A stretch of 61,710 bases of DNA from Desulfuromonadales bacterium (GCA_013349405.1 DUZS01000023.1:1-61710); one strand, 5' to 3'. Positions 20,770-31,099 are shown, numbered from the stretch's first letter. Notes: generated by a model from the sequence alone, not told the origin. Numbers and translations: made by a program.

Positions 20770-20860
20770 CAGTCTGATTGTCGTACTATTCCACTTTCTT
20801 GTTTTACATTTATCTGTTTGTTGTATATAAGCCGTCACGGCTACGAACATGGAGGGTTCT

Positions 20861-21136
20861 ATGAACAAATCAGAACTTATTGAACAGTTGGCTCTGAAGA
20901 AAGATTTACCGGTCAAGCGCGCTGAGGAACTAATCAATATGATTTTCTCCTCAATGAGTGAAGCTATGGCACAGGGCGAGCGTATTGAAATTCGCGGCCT
21001 CGGCAGCTTTGTGATCAAAGAGTACGGCACATATACCGGTCGCAATCCAAAAACCGGAGAGCCAATCAAGGTGAGTCCGAAAAAATTGCCATTTTTCAAG
21101 GTCGGCAAGGAACTGAAGGAAATGGTGCTTGGCTGA
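20861..21136 (+). CDS. ihfB: Integration host factor beta-type / HU-family DNA-binding protein
   Basis: A 91-aa histone-like protein. The start NKSELIEQLALK, the strongly conserved GERIEIRGLGSF and the arm with GRNPKTGEPI point to the IHF-beta branch of the HU/IHF family. It bends DNA and would assist sigma-54 promoters, several of which are suspected in this window. The ATG at 20861 has GGAGGG immediately upstream; an ATG at 20849 overlaps that site and was rejected. An AT-rich TATATAA about 35 bp upstream may be its -10 element. Confidence 0.88.
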   Translation: MNKSELIEQLALKKDLPVKRAEELINMIFSSMSEAMAQGERIEIRGLGSFVIKEYGTYTGRNPKTGEPIKVSPKKLPFFKVGKELKEMVLG

Positions 21137-21259
21137 ACAATCCAGGTAAACCCTAATTCTGTCAGGGACTTCTCTCATGTTATAAAACCTGATGCACTTC
21201 TCTCTTTGTTACGATATACAGGGGTGGAAGTGCATCGCCATTTTTGCAGGGAACACGCA

Positions 21260-22177
21260 ATGAATAATTATTGTGCCGCTATTGATTTCGGGACAAATAC
21301 GGCCCGTTTGCTGATTGCCGATCGATCTTCTGCTGGAATTGTGCCGGTACACGTTGAACGTGAAGTTGTTCGACTCGGCGGCGGTTTCAGCGATGAACAC
21401 GGTTTGTCAGACGCTGCGCAGGCGCGTGGTCTGGCCTGTCTGGTCAGATTTGCCGGAATAGCGCGAGGCTATGGAGTTACTCATATTCGGGCATCAGCAA
21501 CAAGTGCGGTACGGGATGCAGTTAATGGCGGTCTGTTTATCGAAAAAGTCTTTCAGGAAACCGGTATGAGTCTGGTTGTTATTGATGGCGAAGAAGAGGC
21601 GCGACTGACGCTGGCGGGAGTGTTGTCCGCGCTCGACTCAGAACCAGCAACGCTCGTGGTACTTGATGTCGGTGGAGGAAGTACTGAATTTACGGTTGCG
21701 TCAGCTGGAAAGCCTGTCTTCATAAAAAGTATGCCGATCGGAGTCGTCAGACTCACAGAAGGGTTTCGTACGGAGAGTGAAATCGGTGCGCGTGTAGAGT
21801 CGGTACTCAATCTGCTGGGGGACGATCTTTCTTCAGCCGGAATAGTTTTTTCTGAAGAAACTGAATTTGTCGGAACGGCCGGGACCGCGACAACCGTGGC
21901 AGCAATTCAGCTGGAGATGGTTGAGTACGATTACCGCTCGGTAAATAATTATACGCTTCACCGGGACGATATAGGTGTGATATTTCAACGCCTTTCACAG
22001 ATGAGCCCTTCGGAGCGGCTGTCAGTTAAAGGACTTGAAAAGGGGCGGGAAGACCTGATCATTGCCGGCCTGATAATTATTACTTCAGTTATGGACAGAT
22101 GTGGCTTTAAACGCTTGAAGGTGAGTGATTTTGGCCTTTTGGAAGGTTTGGCGCTGTCAGAAACTACAGGTTGTTAA
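21260..22177 (+). CDS. ppx: Ppx/GppA-family exopolyphosphatase
   Basis: Member of the ASKHA-fold Ppx/GppA phosphatases that degrade polyphosphate or pppGpp. The phosphate loop AIDFGTNTARLLIAD is at the N terminus and the second loop VLDVGGGSTEFTV near residue 140. At 305 aa it is the short form, lacking the C-terminal HD-like domain of E. coli Ppx. ATG 21260 with an upstream GGGA was chosen over an in-frame start 54 bp earlier that lacks a site. Substrate preference between polyphosphate and pppGpp cannot be decided here. Confidence 0.88.
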   Translation: MNNYCAAIDFGTNTARLLIADRSSAGIVPVHVEREVVRLGGGFSDEHGLSDAAQARGLACLVRFAGIARGYGVTHIRASATSAVRDAVNGGLFIEKVFQETGMSLVVIDGEEEARLTLAGVLSALDSEPATLVVLDVGGGSTEFTVASAGKPVFIKSMPIGVVRLTEGFRTESEIGARVESVLNLLGDDLSSAGIVFSEETEFVGTAGTATTVAAIQLEMVEYDYRSVNNYTLHRDDIGVIFQRLSQMSPSERLSVKGLEKGREDLIIAGLIIITSVMDRCGFKRLKVSDFGLLEGLALSETTGC

Positions 22178-22191
22178 AAACGGGAGACATC

Positions 22192-23688
22192 ATGTTAGAC
22201 AAGCGGGGTTGTGGCGTGCTGTTGCACCTTACATCGTTGCCGGGGCCGGGCGGTATCGGTTCAATGGGCAGAGATGCCCGCCGGTTTGTTGATCTGCTGG
22301 CGGACATGGGCATGTCGTATTGGCAGATGCTGCCACTGTCGCCGCCGGCGTGCGGCAACTCGCCCTATTCGGCATTTTCGGCGTTTGCCGGAAACCCGCT
22401 GCTGATTGATCTTGATCAGGTTGCCGGTGATGGCGATCTTCCCGAAGTCAGGTACCAAAAGAGCCATAATCATGCAACTGTCGATTTTGAGGCTGTTTCG
22501 CACCATAAAATGAAACTGCTTGAGGAAGCGGCTGTCCGATTTCTGGCAAACGCTGCGGCGCCGTTCAAAGCGGAGTTCTGGGAATTTTGCAACACGACCC
22601 CCTGGCTTCATAACTATGCCCTGTTTATGGCGTTGAAGCAGAAATACAAAGGTAAATCCTGGGATAAATGGCCTGCGGGTGCGGCCCTTCTGACGGGGGA
22701 GAAGTATGAAAAATTTTCTGTTGAACTCGGCCCGGAAATAGGCATTCAAAAATATATTCAGTGGCAGTTTTTCAGACAATGGCGACAGTTACGGACATAC
22801 GCCTCCGCCAGAGGAATTGCCGTTATCGGAGATATCCCTATTTTTGTCGGGTACGATTCAGCTGATGTCTGGAGTCATCGTGAACTGTTCCTGCTTGACT
22901 CAAAGGGCAAGCCGACGGTTGTAGCCGGTGTCCCTCCCGATTATTTCAGCGCGACCGGGCAGTTATGGGGTAATCCCCTGTATGATTGGAATGAAATGGG
23001 GCGTCAGAAGTATACCTGGTGGATCGAGCGCTTTCGTGCAATGTTCGAGCTGTTTGATATCGTGCGTGTTGATCATTTCCGGGGATTTGAGGCCGCATGG
23101 CATGTGCCGTTCAAAGAAAAAACAGCGATAAGGGGTACCTGGGTGGCCGCTCCCGGAGCGGTACTCTTTGACGTACTCTCTACTGTCCTCGGCAGGCTGC
23201 CGGTTATTGCCGAAGATCTTGGTGTTATTACGGCGGAAGTCGTGGCGCTCCGCGATCGGTATAATTTCCCCGGCATGAAAATAGTGCAGTTTGCCTTTGA
23301 TTCCGGCGCGTCAAACGGTTACCTGCCGCATAATTATCACCATAATTGTGTGGCCTACACAGGAACTCATGATAATGATACGACCGCAGGCTGGTATCAT
23401 TCGTTATCAAAGAGTCAGCGTGCCCGGGTTGATTTTTATGTCGGAAATCATGGTAAAGAGTCGCTTGAATCTCTTCTTCGTGCCGTTTTTATGTCCGTTG
23501 CCACTACGACCATTGTGCCTCTGCAGGATCTCCTCGGGCTGGGTTCCGGGTCACGCATGAATATTCCCGGGACGGCATTCGGAAACTGGGGGTGGCGCTT
23601 TGACTGGAGCATGATTCAAGACGACACTGTCCGGCTCGTCCGGGATCAGCTGGAATGTTACGGCAGATGTGCTCCACGGCATCAGTAA
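22192..23688 (+). CDS. malQ: 4-alpha-glucanotransferase (amylomaltase)
   Basis: GH77 enzyme that disproportionates maltodextrins, probably in glycogen or maltose turnover. The N terminus GCGVLLHLTSLPGPGGIGS, the nucleophile motif VRVDHFRGF, the acid/base IAEDLGVIT and the late HDND motif are all present. The ATG at 22192 with CGGGAG upstream was preferred over a TTG at 22171 that overlaps the ppx stop. Length 498 aa is normal for bacterial amylomaltases of the short type. Confidence 0.95.
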   Translation: MLDKRGCGVLLHLTSLPGPGGIGSMGRDARRFVDLLADMGMSYWQMLPLSPPACGNSPYSAFSAFAGNPLLIDLDQVAGDGDLPEVRYQKSHNHATVDFEAVSHHKMKLLEEAAVRFLANAAAPFKAEFWEFCNTTPWLHNYALFMALKQKYKGKSWDKWPAGAALLTGEKYEKFSVELGPEIGIQKYIQWQFFRQWRQLRTYASARGIAVIGDIPIFVGYDSADVWSHRELFLLDSKGKPTVVAGVPPDYFSATGQLWGNPLYDWNEMGRQKYTWWIERFRAMFELFDIVRVDHFRGFEAAWHVPFKEKTAIRGTWVAAPGAVLFDVLSTVLGRLPVIAEDLGVITAEVVALRDRYNFPGMKIVQFAFDSGASNGYLPHNYHHNCVAYTGTHDNDTTAGWYHSLSKSQRARVDFYVGNHGKESLESLLRAVFMSVATTTIVPLQDLLGLGSGSRMNIPGTAFGNWGWRFDWSMIQDDTVRLVRDQLECYGRCAPRHQ

Positions 23689-23728
23689 TTCAAGACACCG
23701 GCCCGTAAATGGCTTTTCAGTAAATTTC

Positions 23729-23756
23729 TTGACAATTTAATCATATTATATATACT
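23729..23756 (+). promoter_or_regulatory. Putative sigma-70 promoter of the yceD-fab operon
   Basis: TTGACA at 23729-23734 is followed after 16 bp by TATACT at 23751-23756 in a very AT-rich background. It lies 35 bp before the yceD start and after the malQ stop, so it is the likely main promoter of the ribosomal L32/lipid operon. Confidence 0.6.
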
Positions 23757-23790
23757 GACTTGCTTTAAATTAAAGTCTCTCTGCTCTGCG

Positions 23791-24345
23791 GTGGCACCTG
23801 TGAAACTGATTGTAGATCACATCAAAGATACGCCGCAGCTGCTTCATATCGATGAAGCGGTTGCAGTGTTTCCTCTTCTTGCAGCAATACAGAATGTTGA
23901 CGGCTGCAGCATTACGGGAAATATACAGGGCGACATAACTGTTGTCCGTGAATTTAAAAACATCCGGGTTACGGGGAGAATTACGGCCCCTCTGGCCCTT
24001 TGCTGCTCGCGATGTCTTGCGGACTATACCTCGTTTGTTGATACCAACTTTACTCTGTTTTTTCGAAAAGAAACGGCCGTTGCAGCCGTGTCTGAAGATG
24101 AGTTTGAGTTGGGCGAGATGGATTTGATGTCATCTACGTACGCCGGAGAAGACATTGATCTGACGCATGAAATAGAGGAGCAGGTTGCGATGGAGATTCC
24201 GTCAAAACCGCTCTGCAGCGAGGCCTGCAAGGGATTGTGTCATACGTGTGGTATAGATTTAAACACGTCACACTGTTCATGCAGCAAAGAACCGGTACGA
24301 CTGGCATTCAATGCGCTTAAGGATTTTAAAATATCCGTACCATAG
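23791..24345 (+). CDS. yceD: DUF177 (YceD) family protein
   Basis: A 184-aa YceD-type protein, a family almost always encoded just upstream of rpmF and linked to 23S rRNA accumulation in plants and bacteria. Paired cysteines are visible in CCSRCLADY (about 71-76) and in CSEACKGLCHTCGIDL near the C terminus, suggesting metal binding. Translation may start at GTG 23791 or GTG 23800; no ribosome binding site decides between them. Gene order yceD-rpmF-plsX-fab supports the assignment. Confidence 0.9.
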   Translation: MAPVKLIVDHIKDTPQLLHIDEAVAVFPLLAAIQNVDGCSITGNIQGDITVVREFKNIRVTGRITAPLALCCSRCLADYTSFVDTNFTLFFRKETAVAAVSEDEFELGEMDLMSSTYAGEDIDLTHEIEEQVAMEIPSKPLCSEACKGLCHTCGIDLNTSHCSCSKEPVRLAFNALKDFKISVP

Positions 24346-24390
24346 AGCGGTGACACGTGAGCGTGTATCACTGGAAAAAGGAGAAACACC

Positions 24391-24579
24391 ATGGCTGTAC
24401 CCAAGAAAAAAACATCCAAATCCCGCAAAAATATGAGAAGGGCGCATGATTTTTTAACGACCCCTTCACTCTCCATCTGCCCTCAGTGCAAAGCGGCAAA
24501 ACTGCCGCATCGTGCCTGTCTTGCCTGTGGTACCTACAAGGGTAAAGAGGTTATTGACGTATCTTCCGCACACGCCTAG
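24391..24579 (+). CDS. rpmF: 50S ribosomal protein L32
   Basis: A 62-aa basic protein starting [19 protein letters not shown], the classical L32 N terminus. Zinc-binding cysteines are present in [21 protein letters not shown] (two CxxC pairs), so this is the zinc-containing form. AAAAGGAGAAA precedes the ATG. It is located between yceD and plsX as in most bacteria. Confidence 0.97.
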   Translation: MAVPKKKTSKSRKNMRRAHDFLTTPSLSICPQCKAAKLPHRACLACGTYKGKEVIDVSSAHA

Positions 24580-24591
24580 AGATTTAATTCT

Positions 24592-25662
24592 GTGCCACGT
24601 GCTGAACAGATGAGAGTTGCCGTTGACGCAATGGGTGGCGACAATGCACCGGTTGTCGAAGTTACCGGTGCCGTTGAAGCGTGCCGGGAATTTGGTCTGT
24701 CGGTCACTCTGGTCGGTGATAAGGACCGCCTGGAGACTGAACTGGCCAAGCATTCAGTCAACGGTCTTGACATCGATATATTTCATGCCAGCGAAGTTGT
24801 CGGTATGCATGATTCCGCTTCTGATGCGGTCCGGAAAAAACGTGATTCCTCCGTGCGCCGTGCCTTTGAACTCGTTAAGGAGGGTAAGGCATGTGCTGCC
24901 GTCAGTGCCGGAAATTCCGGGGCAACAATGGCCTCCGGAATGTTTGTGCTGAAACGGATTGCCGGCATCGAACGCCCTGCCATAGCTCAGCTGTTTCCAA
25001 CCCTGAAAGGGCAGACACTGGTCCTTGACATTGGTGGTAATGTCGATTGCAAACCGCTTCATCTTGTTCAATTCGCCATCATGGGTGAGGTGTATGCGCG
25101 TTATGCCATGGGGATAGCGTCACCGAGGGTCGGCCTGCTTTCCAACGGTGAGGAAGATTCAAAGGGCAATGAGTTGACCCGGGAGACGAATGCGTTCCTG
25201 CGTAAAACGTCGCTTAATTACTGCGGGTATATCGAAGGGCGTGATATTTTCGCCGGTGCGGTTGATGTTGTTGTCTGTGACGGCTTCGTCGGAAATATAG
25301 TGCTCAAGCTTTCCGAAGGGCTGGCTGATGCTGCCGGTAAGATGCTGAAAAGAGAGATTGTCAAGAGCTGGGTTTCCAAAATCGGTTACCTGTTTGTGCG
25401 CGGGGCTTTCGATCGTTTTAAAAAAATCGTCGATTATGCCGAGTATGGAGGTGCGCCTCTACTCGGGATTAACGGTGTCGGCATGATTTGTCATGGCGGT
25501 TCCAATGTCAAAGCGATCAAAAATGCCATCAAATTCGCCCATGAATACGCGAAAAACGGCGTATCGGAACACGTTTCCGAAAAACTGTCCGAGAACTGTT
25601 CGGTCTTGATGCGTAATGAGAAGCAGTCTCCCGCAGTTGCCGTAACGGAGATAGAGTCGTGA
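24592..25662 (+). CDS. plsX: Phosphate acyltransferase PlsX
   Basis: PlsX makes acyl-phosphate from acyl-ACP, the first step of phospholipid synthesis via PlsY. The N-terminal [12 protein letters not shown] and internal [13 protein letters not shown] and LLSNGEED motifs are typical. The start may be GTG 24592 or ATG 24610; the latter gives the commoner N terminus, but neither has a strong ribosome binding site. The stop overlaps fabH by 4 bp. Confidence 0.95.
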   Translation: MPRAEQMRVAVDAMGGDNAPVVEVTGAVEACREFGLSVTLVGDKDRLETELAKHSVNGLDIDIFHASEVVGMHDSASDAVRKKRDSSVRRAFELVKEGKACAAVSAGNSGATMASGMFVLKRIAGIERPAIAQLFPTLKGQTLVLDIGGNVDCKPLHLVQFAIMGEVYARYAMGIASPRVGLLSNGEEDSKGNELTRETNAFLRKTSLNYCGYIEGRDIFAGAVDVVVCDGFVGNIVLKLSEGLADAAGKMLKREIVKSWVSKIGYLFVRGAFDRFKKIVDYAEYGGAPLLGINGVGMICHGGSNVKAIKNAIKFAHEYAKNGVSEHVSEKLSENCSVLMRNEKQSPAVAVTEIES

Positions 25663-26639
25663 ACGTGAGAATAACCGGAACCGGCTCGGCATTGCCTGCA
25701 AAAATACTCACGAATGCCGAGCTTGAACGGTCGCTTGATACCAGTGATGAATGGATAACGTCGAGAACAGGTATCAAGGAGAGGCGCATTGCGGTTGCCG
25801 GTGAATATACGTCAACTTTTGCCGCTGAAGCTGCCCGTCGTGCCATGGCAATGGCAGGTGCCCTTCCTGAAGAGATAGATTTTATTATAATCGGTACCGT
25901 TACTCCCGATTTCCCATTTCCCTCAACTGCATGTCTTGTCCAGGATCTTCTTGGTGCTACGAACGCCACCGCTTTTGATCTTTCTGCGGCGTGTTCCGGT
26001 TTTCTGTATGGTTTATCAATCGCTGAAAAATTTCTTCGTAGCGGCGCCGCACGCAAGATACTTGTCATTGGAGCAGAAGTCCTGTCGCGTATCGTCGACT
26101 GGCAGGACCGCAATACCTGCGTTCTCTTTGGTGATGGAGCCGGAGCGGTTGTCCTGGAAGCATCTGAGGGGAGCCATGCCCTTCTCTCCACCCACACGTT
26201 CAGTAACGGTTCCTTCTGGAATCTTCTGTACCAACCGGGGTGCGGCAGTCGCAATACGGCTGCCGACAGCAGTACGATTGATGAACGGCTTTTCTATCTG
26301 AGAATGGAAGGGAATGAAGTATTCAAGCATGCGGTCAGAGCTATGGAAGAGGCTGCTGTAAAAGCGCTTGATTCGAATGGCCTCACGCCGGCCGATATTT
26401 CACTTATGATCCCTCACCAGGCGAATCGCCGTATTATTGATGCAACTGCGAAGCGTCTCGGGCTCGGTCCCGAGAGATTGTTCATAAATCTTCATCGCTA
26501 TGGCAATACCTCGTCAGCATCAATTCCGGTTGCACTCGATGAAGCGAACCGTCAGGGAATTATCAAACCTGACAGCAAGCTGCTGCTGGTTGCATTCGGT
26601 GGGGGGTTCACGTATGCATCTGCTCTGGTCAACTGGTAG
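25659..26639 (+). CDS. fabH: 3-oxoacyl-ACP synthase III (FabH)
   Basis: Initiating condensing enzyme of fatty-acid synthesis, joining acetyl-CoA to malonyl-ACP. The catalytic triad is visible: Cys112 (SAACSGF), His in PHQANRRI and Asn in [10 protein letters not shown]. The length of 326 aa is normal. GTG 25659 overlaps the plsX stop, so synthesis is coupled to PlsX. Confidence 0.96.
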   Translation: MNVRITGTGSALPAKILTNAELERSLDTSDEWITSRTGIKERRIAVAGEYTSTFAAEAARRAMAMAGALPEEIDFIIIGTVTPDFPFPSTACLVQDLLGATNATAFDLSAACSGFLYGLSIAEKFLRSGAARKILVIGAEVLSRIVDWQDRNTCVLFGDGAGAVVLEASEGSHALLSTHTFSNGSFWNLLYQPGCGSRNTAADSSTIDERLFYLRMEGNEVFKHAVRAMEEAAVKALDSNGLTPADISLMIPHQANRRIIDATAKRLGLGPERLFINLHRYGNTSSASIPVALDEANRQGIIKPDSKLLLVAFGGGFTYASALVNW

Positions 26640-26675
26640 GCACTTTTATTTCTAATGTAAGATGAGGTTCAGTGT

Positions 26676-27602
26676 ATGTCTAAAACCGCATTCATTTTTC
26701 CCGGCCAGGGCTCCCAATATTCCGGTATGGGAAAGGAGCTGGCTGAAACGTTCGCCGTTGCGCGGCACCTGTTTGAGGAGGCTGATGATGCCCTTGGCTT
26801 CAAGTTGTCCGCACTCTGCTTTTCAGGAAGTGATGACGATCTCAAGCTGACCGCAAACACACAGCCGGCAATTCTGACCGCCAGTATTGCCGTCTTGACG
26901 GTCGCCCGGCAGGAGACCGGACTAAAGGCTGATTATCTGGCAGGCCATTCGCTTGGTGAATATTCCGCCCTCGTCTGCTCCGGAGCTCTTTCATTTGCCG
27001 ATGCGGTAAAAACCGTACGTGCCCGCGGCACATTCATGCAGGAGGCCGTTCCTGTCGGTACCGGCACGATGGCTGCCATACTTGGTGTTGAGCGGGATGT
27101 CCTGGAGGAGATCTGCCGCGAAGCGGCTGAAGGTGATGTTGTCTCACCGGCTAACTATAACTCTCCCGGTCAGATCGTCATTGCCGGCTCGGTGGCTGCC
27201 GTTGCCCGTGCGATAGAAATTGCCAAGAGCCGCGGTTTTAGAAAGGCCATGCTGCTGCCGGTCAGCGCCCCCTTTCATTGTGCATTGATGAAGCCGGCTG
27301 CTGAAAAACTTGCCGCAGTGCTTGATGCTATCTCCTATGGTGATATGAACCACCCGGTTGTCAGCAATGTTGAGGCAACAGCCAACGGCGACAGGAGTCG
27401 AGTCCGAGACCTGCTTGTTTCTCAGGTGTGCGCTCCGGTATTATGGGAACAATCAGTGGTTACCATGACCAATTTGGGAGTATCAAAATTCGTTGAATTA
27501 GGCCCCGGAAAGGTTCTGTCCGGCTTAGTCAAGCGTATTGCCAAAGAGGTTGAAATCGGCTCTATTGAAGACTGCGCCGGAATAAAGGCCGCCACAACCT
27601 GA
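26676..27602 (+). CDS. fabD: Malonyl-CoA:ACP transacylase (FabD)
   Basis: Loads malonyl groups onto acyl carrier protein. [12 protein letters not shown] at the N terminus, the nucleophile serine in [10 protein letters not shown], and the catalytic histidine in APFHCALM are all present. The 308-aa length fits. It follows fabH by 36 bp and is preceded by a weak GAGG site. Confidence 0.96.
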   Translation: MSKTAFIFPGQGSQYSGMGKELAETFAVARHLFEEADDALGFKLSALCFSGSDDDLKLTANTQPAILTASIAVLTVARQETGLKADYLAGHSLGEYSALVCSGALSFADAVKTVRARGTFMQEAVPVGTGTMAAILGVERDVLEEICREAAEGDVVSPANYNSPGQIVIAGSVAAVARAIEIAKSRGFRKAMLLPVSAPFHCALMKPAAEKLAAVLDAISYGDMNHPVVSNVEATANGDRSRVRDLLVSQVCAPVLWEQSVVTMTNLGVSKFVELGPGKVLSGLVKRIAKEVEIGSIEDCAGIKAATT

Positions 27603-27636
27603 TTTTGTTGATTTTTTAAGAAGGGGGAGACCAGGT

Positions 27637-28077
27637 ATGCTTGACATTAATGACATCATGAAAATCCTTCCTCACCGCCCGCCCTTTTTACTGGTAGACC
27701 GTGTGACGGAGTTGGAGCAGGGCAAGCGGATTGTCGCTATCAAGAACGTCACCATGAATGAGCCGTTCTTTCCCGGCCATTTTCCCGGCCATCCGGTTAT
27801 GCCGGGAGTTCTCATCATTGAGGCGCTGGCGCAGGCTGCCTGCATACTTGCCATCATGTCGTCTGACGAGAGTGTGCGCTCCAAAGTGACCTATTTTGCC
27901 AGCATTGACAATGCCCGTTTCAGGAAACCGGTCATACCGGGCGATCAGCTGAGCCTGGAAATTGAGGCAACCGGTTGTAAACGCGGCATCTGGATTTTCA
28001 GTGCCAAGGCGCTTGTTGACGGTAAACTGGTTACTGAAGCGGAGCTAAAAGCTGCTTTTGCTGATAAGAATAATTAA
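27637..28077 (+). CDS. fabZ: 3-hydroxyacyl-ACP dehydratase FabZ
   Basis: Hot-dog-fold dehydratase that removes water from 3-hydroxyacyl-[16 protein letters not shown], the catalytic histidine in [13 protein letters not shown] and the glutamate in IIEALAQAA are present; it lacks FabA-type features. AAGGGGGAG precedes the ATG. In many proteobacteria fabZ lies in the lpxD-lpxA cluster; here it sits between fabD and fabG, completing an elongation set in one operon. A second fabZ may exist near lpxA elsewhere. Confidence 0.94.
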   Translation: MLDINDIMKILPHRPPFLLVDRVTELEQGKRIVAIKNVTMNEPFFPGHFPGHPVMPGVLIIEALAQAACILAIMSSDESVRSKVTYFASIDNARFRKPVIPGDQLSLEIEATGCKRGIWIFSAKALVDGKLVTEAELKAAFADKNN

Positions 28078-28204
28078 TACCAATTCAAAATCAAGAGTGA
28101 TATCAAGGCGGCGAGGAATGAGGCGACGAAGGCATACAACCAGTATGTTGAGGAGCCGAAGACGAGCCAACGATGATAGCGCCTTGATTTAGAATTGGAA
28201 TAAC
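28076..28204. repeat. Palindromic MITE-like element between fabZ and fabG
   Basis: About 128 bp with imperfect terminal inverted repeats of 21 bp (left end TAATACCAATTCAAAATCAAG, complement near 28185-28204, three mismatches) and nested smaller dyads such as CATAC...GTATG in the centre. It contains no gene of its own and separates fabZ from fabG. I recognise it as the kind of non-coding palindromic repeat common in this bacterial group, from memory rather than search. It could form a large hairpin in the fab transcript. Confidence 0.65.
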
Positions 28205-28230
28205 CTATCGAAATCAAGAGAGGATTTGCC

Positions 28231-28968
28231 ATGCCTAAAGAAAAAGTTGCCGTCATTACCGGAGCGTCGCGCGGAATCGGCAGGAGCATAGCGCTGGCCC
28301 TTGCGGCCCAAGGTGCCACCATTGTGGCTGTTGATATGGATCAGGTGTCAACTGAAGCGGTTGTTGCCGAGTTGCAGGCGACAGGAGCCAGGGCGCTGGC
28401 GGTTGTCGGCAACGTGACGGTTGCGGCTGATGTCGAGCGTATGATTGATGCCGCTACCGAGGCATTCGGGCGTGTTGATATTCTGGTAAACAATGCCGGC
28501 ATTACCCGTGACGGCCTGCTGATGCGGATGAAAGATGATGATTGGGACGCTGTGCTTAACGTAAACCTGAAAGGAGCCTTCCTCTGTACCCGGGCTGCCT
28601 TCAAAGTGATGAGCAAGCAGCGTTACGGCAGGATTGTTAATATTGCTTCTGTTGTCGGCCAGATGGGCAATGCCGGCCAGGCCAACTACTGTGCCAGCAA
28701 AGCCGGTCTGATCGGTCTGACCAAGTCAAATGCCCGCGAGATGGCCAAACGAAGCATCACGGTGAATGCCGTTGCCCCCGGCTTTATTGCAACTGCGATG
28801 ACCGATGCGCTTTCCGATAAGGTCCGTGCCGAATTGACCGCCCAGATACCTCTGGAGCGTCTTGGCAGTGCTGACGATATCGCCAACGCAGTTGTTTTTC
28901 TTGCCTCTGAAGCTGCCGGATACATTACCGGCCACGTCCTTTCGGTAAACGGCGGCATGTATATGTAG
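28231..28968 (+). CDS. fabG: 3-oxoacyl-ACP reductase (FabG)
   Basis: NADPH-dependent short-chain dehydrogenase of fatty-acid elongation. TGASRGIGRSIA is the cofactor loop near residue 12, NNAG follows near 88, and the catalytic Ser-Tyr-Lys are in ASVVGQMGNAGQANYCASKAG. The Y/K pair and 245-aa length match FabG. GAGAGG is upstream of the ATG. The gene is followed by a new promoter for acpP. Confidence 0.96.
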   Translation: MPKEKVAVITGASRGIGRSIALALAAQGATIVAVDMDQVSTEAVVAELQATGARALAVVGNVTVAADVERMIDAATEAFGRVDILVNNAGITRDGLLMRMKDDDWDAVLNVNLKGAFLCTRAAFKVMSKQRYGRIVNIASVVGQMGNAGQANYCASKAGLIGLTKSNAREMAKRSITVNAVAPGFIATAMTDALSDKVRAELTAQIPLERLGSADDIANAVVFLASEAAGYITGHVLSVNGGMYM

Positions 28969-28998
28969 TCCCGGCACTCCCTGAAATGGAAATATCGG

Positions 28999-29027
28999 TT
29001 GACATTTAAAGATTTCATGCTTAATTA
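28999..29027 (+). promoter_or_regulatory. Putative sigma-70 promoter of acpP
   Basis: TTGACA (28999-29004) is separated by 17 bp from TAATTA (29022-29027). It lies 58 bp before the acpP start. An internal promoter here would explain the higher expression usually needed for acyl carrier protein than for the rest of the operon. Confidence 0.6.
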
Positions 29028-29084
29028 AGCACACAGCATTATATACAGAACCTGCAAAGGTTTAAAATCACATGGAGGTGGAAG

Positions 29085-29318
29085 ATGTCTGATATTGCAA
29101 AGCGGGTGAAAGAAATTGTCGCAGAACAGCTTGGAGTCGAAGAATCACAGGTTTTAACTGAGTCTTCTTTTATGGATGATCTCGGTGCCGATTCTCTTGA
29201 CACAGTTGAGTTGGTTATGGCTCTTGAAGAAGAGTTCGATATTGAAATTCCTGACGAAGACGCGGAAAAAATTCAGACGGTGAACGACGCTATCGAGTAC
29301 ATCACCGAGCATATCTGA
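29085..29318 (+). CDS. acpP: Acyl carrier protein
   Basis: A 77-aa acidic four-helix protein that carries growing acyl chains. The phosphopantetheine attachment serine is Ser37 in [19 protein letters not shown] precedes the ATG, a strong ribosome binding site. It lies between fabG and fabF and has its own promoter and terminator. Confidence 0.98.
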   Translation: MSDIAKRVKEIVAEQLGVEESQVLTESSFMDDLGADSLDTVELVMALEEEFDIEIPDEDAEKIQTVNDAIEYITEHI

Positions 29319-29340
29319 TATCACGACACCGTCGTATCGG

Positions 29341-29367
29341 GAGAGGGGCTCAACCCCCTCTCTTTTT
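29341..29367 (+). terminator. Hairpin terminator between acpP and fabF
   Basis: GAGAGGGG (29341-29348) pairs with CCCCTCTC (29355-29362) across a 6-nt loop and is followed by TTTTT. It is 22 bp after the acpP stop. It would cause partial termination, leaving fabF at a lower level than acpP. Confidence 0.8.
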
Positions 29368-29410
29368 ATTGTGACAGAGCAGAAGATCCTGTTTTATGGA
29401 GCTAACTATC

Positions 29411-30643
29411 ATGAGAAGAGTTGTGGTTACCGGCGTCGGGGCTGTTTCTCCGCTCGGCTGCGGGAATAATAAAAACTGGGATGCACTCACTGCAGGAAAG
29501 TCCGGTATCGGCTTGATTACCCGTTTTGATACGAGCGATATGCCGGTCAAAATTGCCGGTGAGATTCCTGACTTTAATGCGGAAGAGTTTATTGATAAAA
29601 AAGAGATAAAAAAGATGGATCTTTTTATTCAGTATGCTCTCGCCGCTGCTCATTACGCCATGGAAGACTCCGGTCTTATAATCAATGAAGAAAATGCCGA
29701 GCGGGTCGGCGTTCTCGTTGGTGCCGGCCTCGGCGGTTTGCCGACCATTGAAAAGTATCATACGATTCTCAGCGAAAGCGGCCCCAAGAAGATATCACCG
29801 TTTTTCATCCCGATGCTGATTATCAACCTTGCCCCCGGCCACATTTCCATTAAATACGGGGCAAAGGGGCCGAATATTTCGTCTGTTTCGGCGTGTGCAA
29901 CCAGTACCCACTCAATTGGCGATGCCTATCACATTATTAAACGGGGCGATGCCGATGCCATGATTGCCGGCGGAACTGAATCGGTCATCACACCGCTCGG
30001 AATTGGCGGTTTCGCAGCAATGAAAGCGTTGTCGGATAGAAATGATGATCCTGCCGGAGCATCACGGCCGTTCGATAAAAACCGTGATGGTTTTGTCATG
30101 GGTGAAGGTGCGGGAATTATCGTTCTTGAAGAGTACGAATCAGCGAAAGCTCGCGGCGCAAAGATCTATGCCGAGGTTGTCGGCTATGGGTTGACCGGAG
30201 ATGCACATCACCTGACCGCACCGGCTCCGGGCGGAGAAGGGGGCGCACGCAGTATGAAGATGGCACTGAAAAATGCCGGCGTCACTCCTGAACAGGTCGC
30301 TTATGTCAATGCGCATGGCACATCGACACCGCTTGGTGACATGTACGAAACAATGGCGATCAAGAGTATCTTTGGTGAGCACGCCAAAAAAATGCTGGTC
30401 TCCTCGACAAAGTCGATGACCGGTCATCTTCTCGGAGCCGCAGGCGGTATAGAAGCGGTGTATACCCTGATGGCGATGGACAGAAGTGTCGTTCCTCCGA
30501 CAATCAATTACACTGACCCTGATCCTGAGTGCGATCTCGATTATGTCGCCAACACGGCGCGTGATGCTAAAATTGACTATGCGATGAGTAACAACTTCGG
30601 TTTCGGCGGTACAAATGCAACCCTTTTATTCAAGAAGCTGTAG
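29411..30643 (+). CDS. fabF: 3-oxoacyl-ACP synthase II (FabF)
   Basis: Elongating condensing enzyme. The N terminus [15 protein letters not shown], active-site cysteine in [11 protein letters not shown], and the two histidines in [11 protein letters not shown] and GHLLGAAG are present. ATG 29411 was preferred over 29396 because GGAG lies nine bases before it, giving 410 aa. It is followed after 6 bp by rpiB. Confidence 0.95.
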   Translation: MRRVVVTGVGAVSPLGCGNNKNWDALTAGKSGIGLITRFDTSDMPVKIAGEIPDFNAEEFIDKKEIKKMDLFIQYALAAAHYAMEDSGLIINEENAERVGVLVGAGLGGLPTIEKYHTILSESGPKKISPFFIPMLIINLAPGHISIKYGAKGPNISSVSACATSTHSIGDAYHIIKRGDADAMIAGGTESVITPLGIGGFAAMKALSDRNDDPAGASRPFDKNRDGFVMGEGAGIIVLEEYESAKARGAKIYAEVVGYGLTGDAHHLTAPAPGGEGGARSMKMALKNAGVTPEQVAYVNAHGTSTPLGDMYETMAIKSIFGEHAKKMLVSSTKSMTGHLLGAAGGIEAVYTLMAMDRSVVPPTINYTDPDPECDLDYVANTARDAKIDYAMSNNFGFGGTNATLLFKKL

Positions 30644-30649
30644 CGAGGC

Positions 30650-31099
30650 ATGTCAATGATTGTTATCGGCAGTGATCATGGAGGCCTGGCCCTTAAAACC
30701 GCCCTGAGCAGTTATCTGAAGCGGCGCGGGATTGAAGTGACAGATGCCGGCACTGATGACGACTCTTCCGTCGATTATCCCGATTTTGGTCAGAAAGTTG
30801 CTGAAGCTGTTATAGCTGGGGCTGCGGAGCTGGGCGTACTCATCTGCGGAACAGGAATCGGTATGTCGATCGCCGCCAACAAGATTCCCGGCATTCGGGC
30901 GGCACTGGTGACCGATGTGTTTATGGCCCGGATGGCGAAAGAACATAATAATGCCAATGTGCTTGTACTCGGCGGTCGTGTCCTCGATGAACAGGTAGCC
31001 TGCGATCTTGTCGGTGCATGGCTTGACGGCACCTTTGAAGGGGGGCGCCATCAAAAGCGTCTTGACAAGATTACTGCTCTGGAAAAAAAATATTCATGA
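30650..31099 (+). CDS. rpiB: Ribose-5-phosphate isomerase B
   Basis: Interconverts ribose 5-phosphate and ribulose 5-phosphate. The start MIVIGSDHGGLALK and the active-site cysteine in VLICGTGIGMSIAANK identify the RpiB/LacAB family. The length is 149 aa. Two in-frame ATGs (30650 and 30656) are possible. The rpiB-glyA neighbourhood is common in bacteria; here it is attached to the fab operon. Confidence 0.94.
   Translation: MSMIVIGSDHGGLALKTALSSYLKRRGIEVTDAGTDDDSSVDYPDFGQKVAEAVIAGAAELGVLICGTGIGMSIAANKIPGIRAALVTDVFMARMAKEHNNANVLVLGGRVLDEQVACDLVGAWLDGTFEGGRHQKRLDKITALEKKYS

Noticed and set aside
25529..26254. 241-codon minus-strand frame over plsX/fabH
   Set aside because: Shadow of codon bias in fabH; low-complexity Ser/Arg-rich translation.
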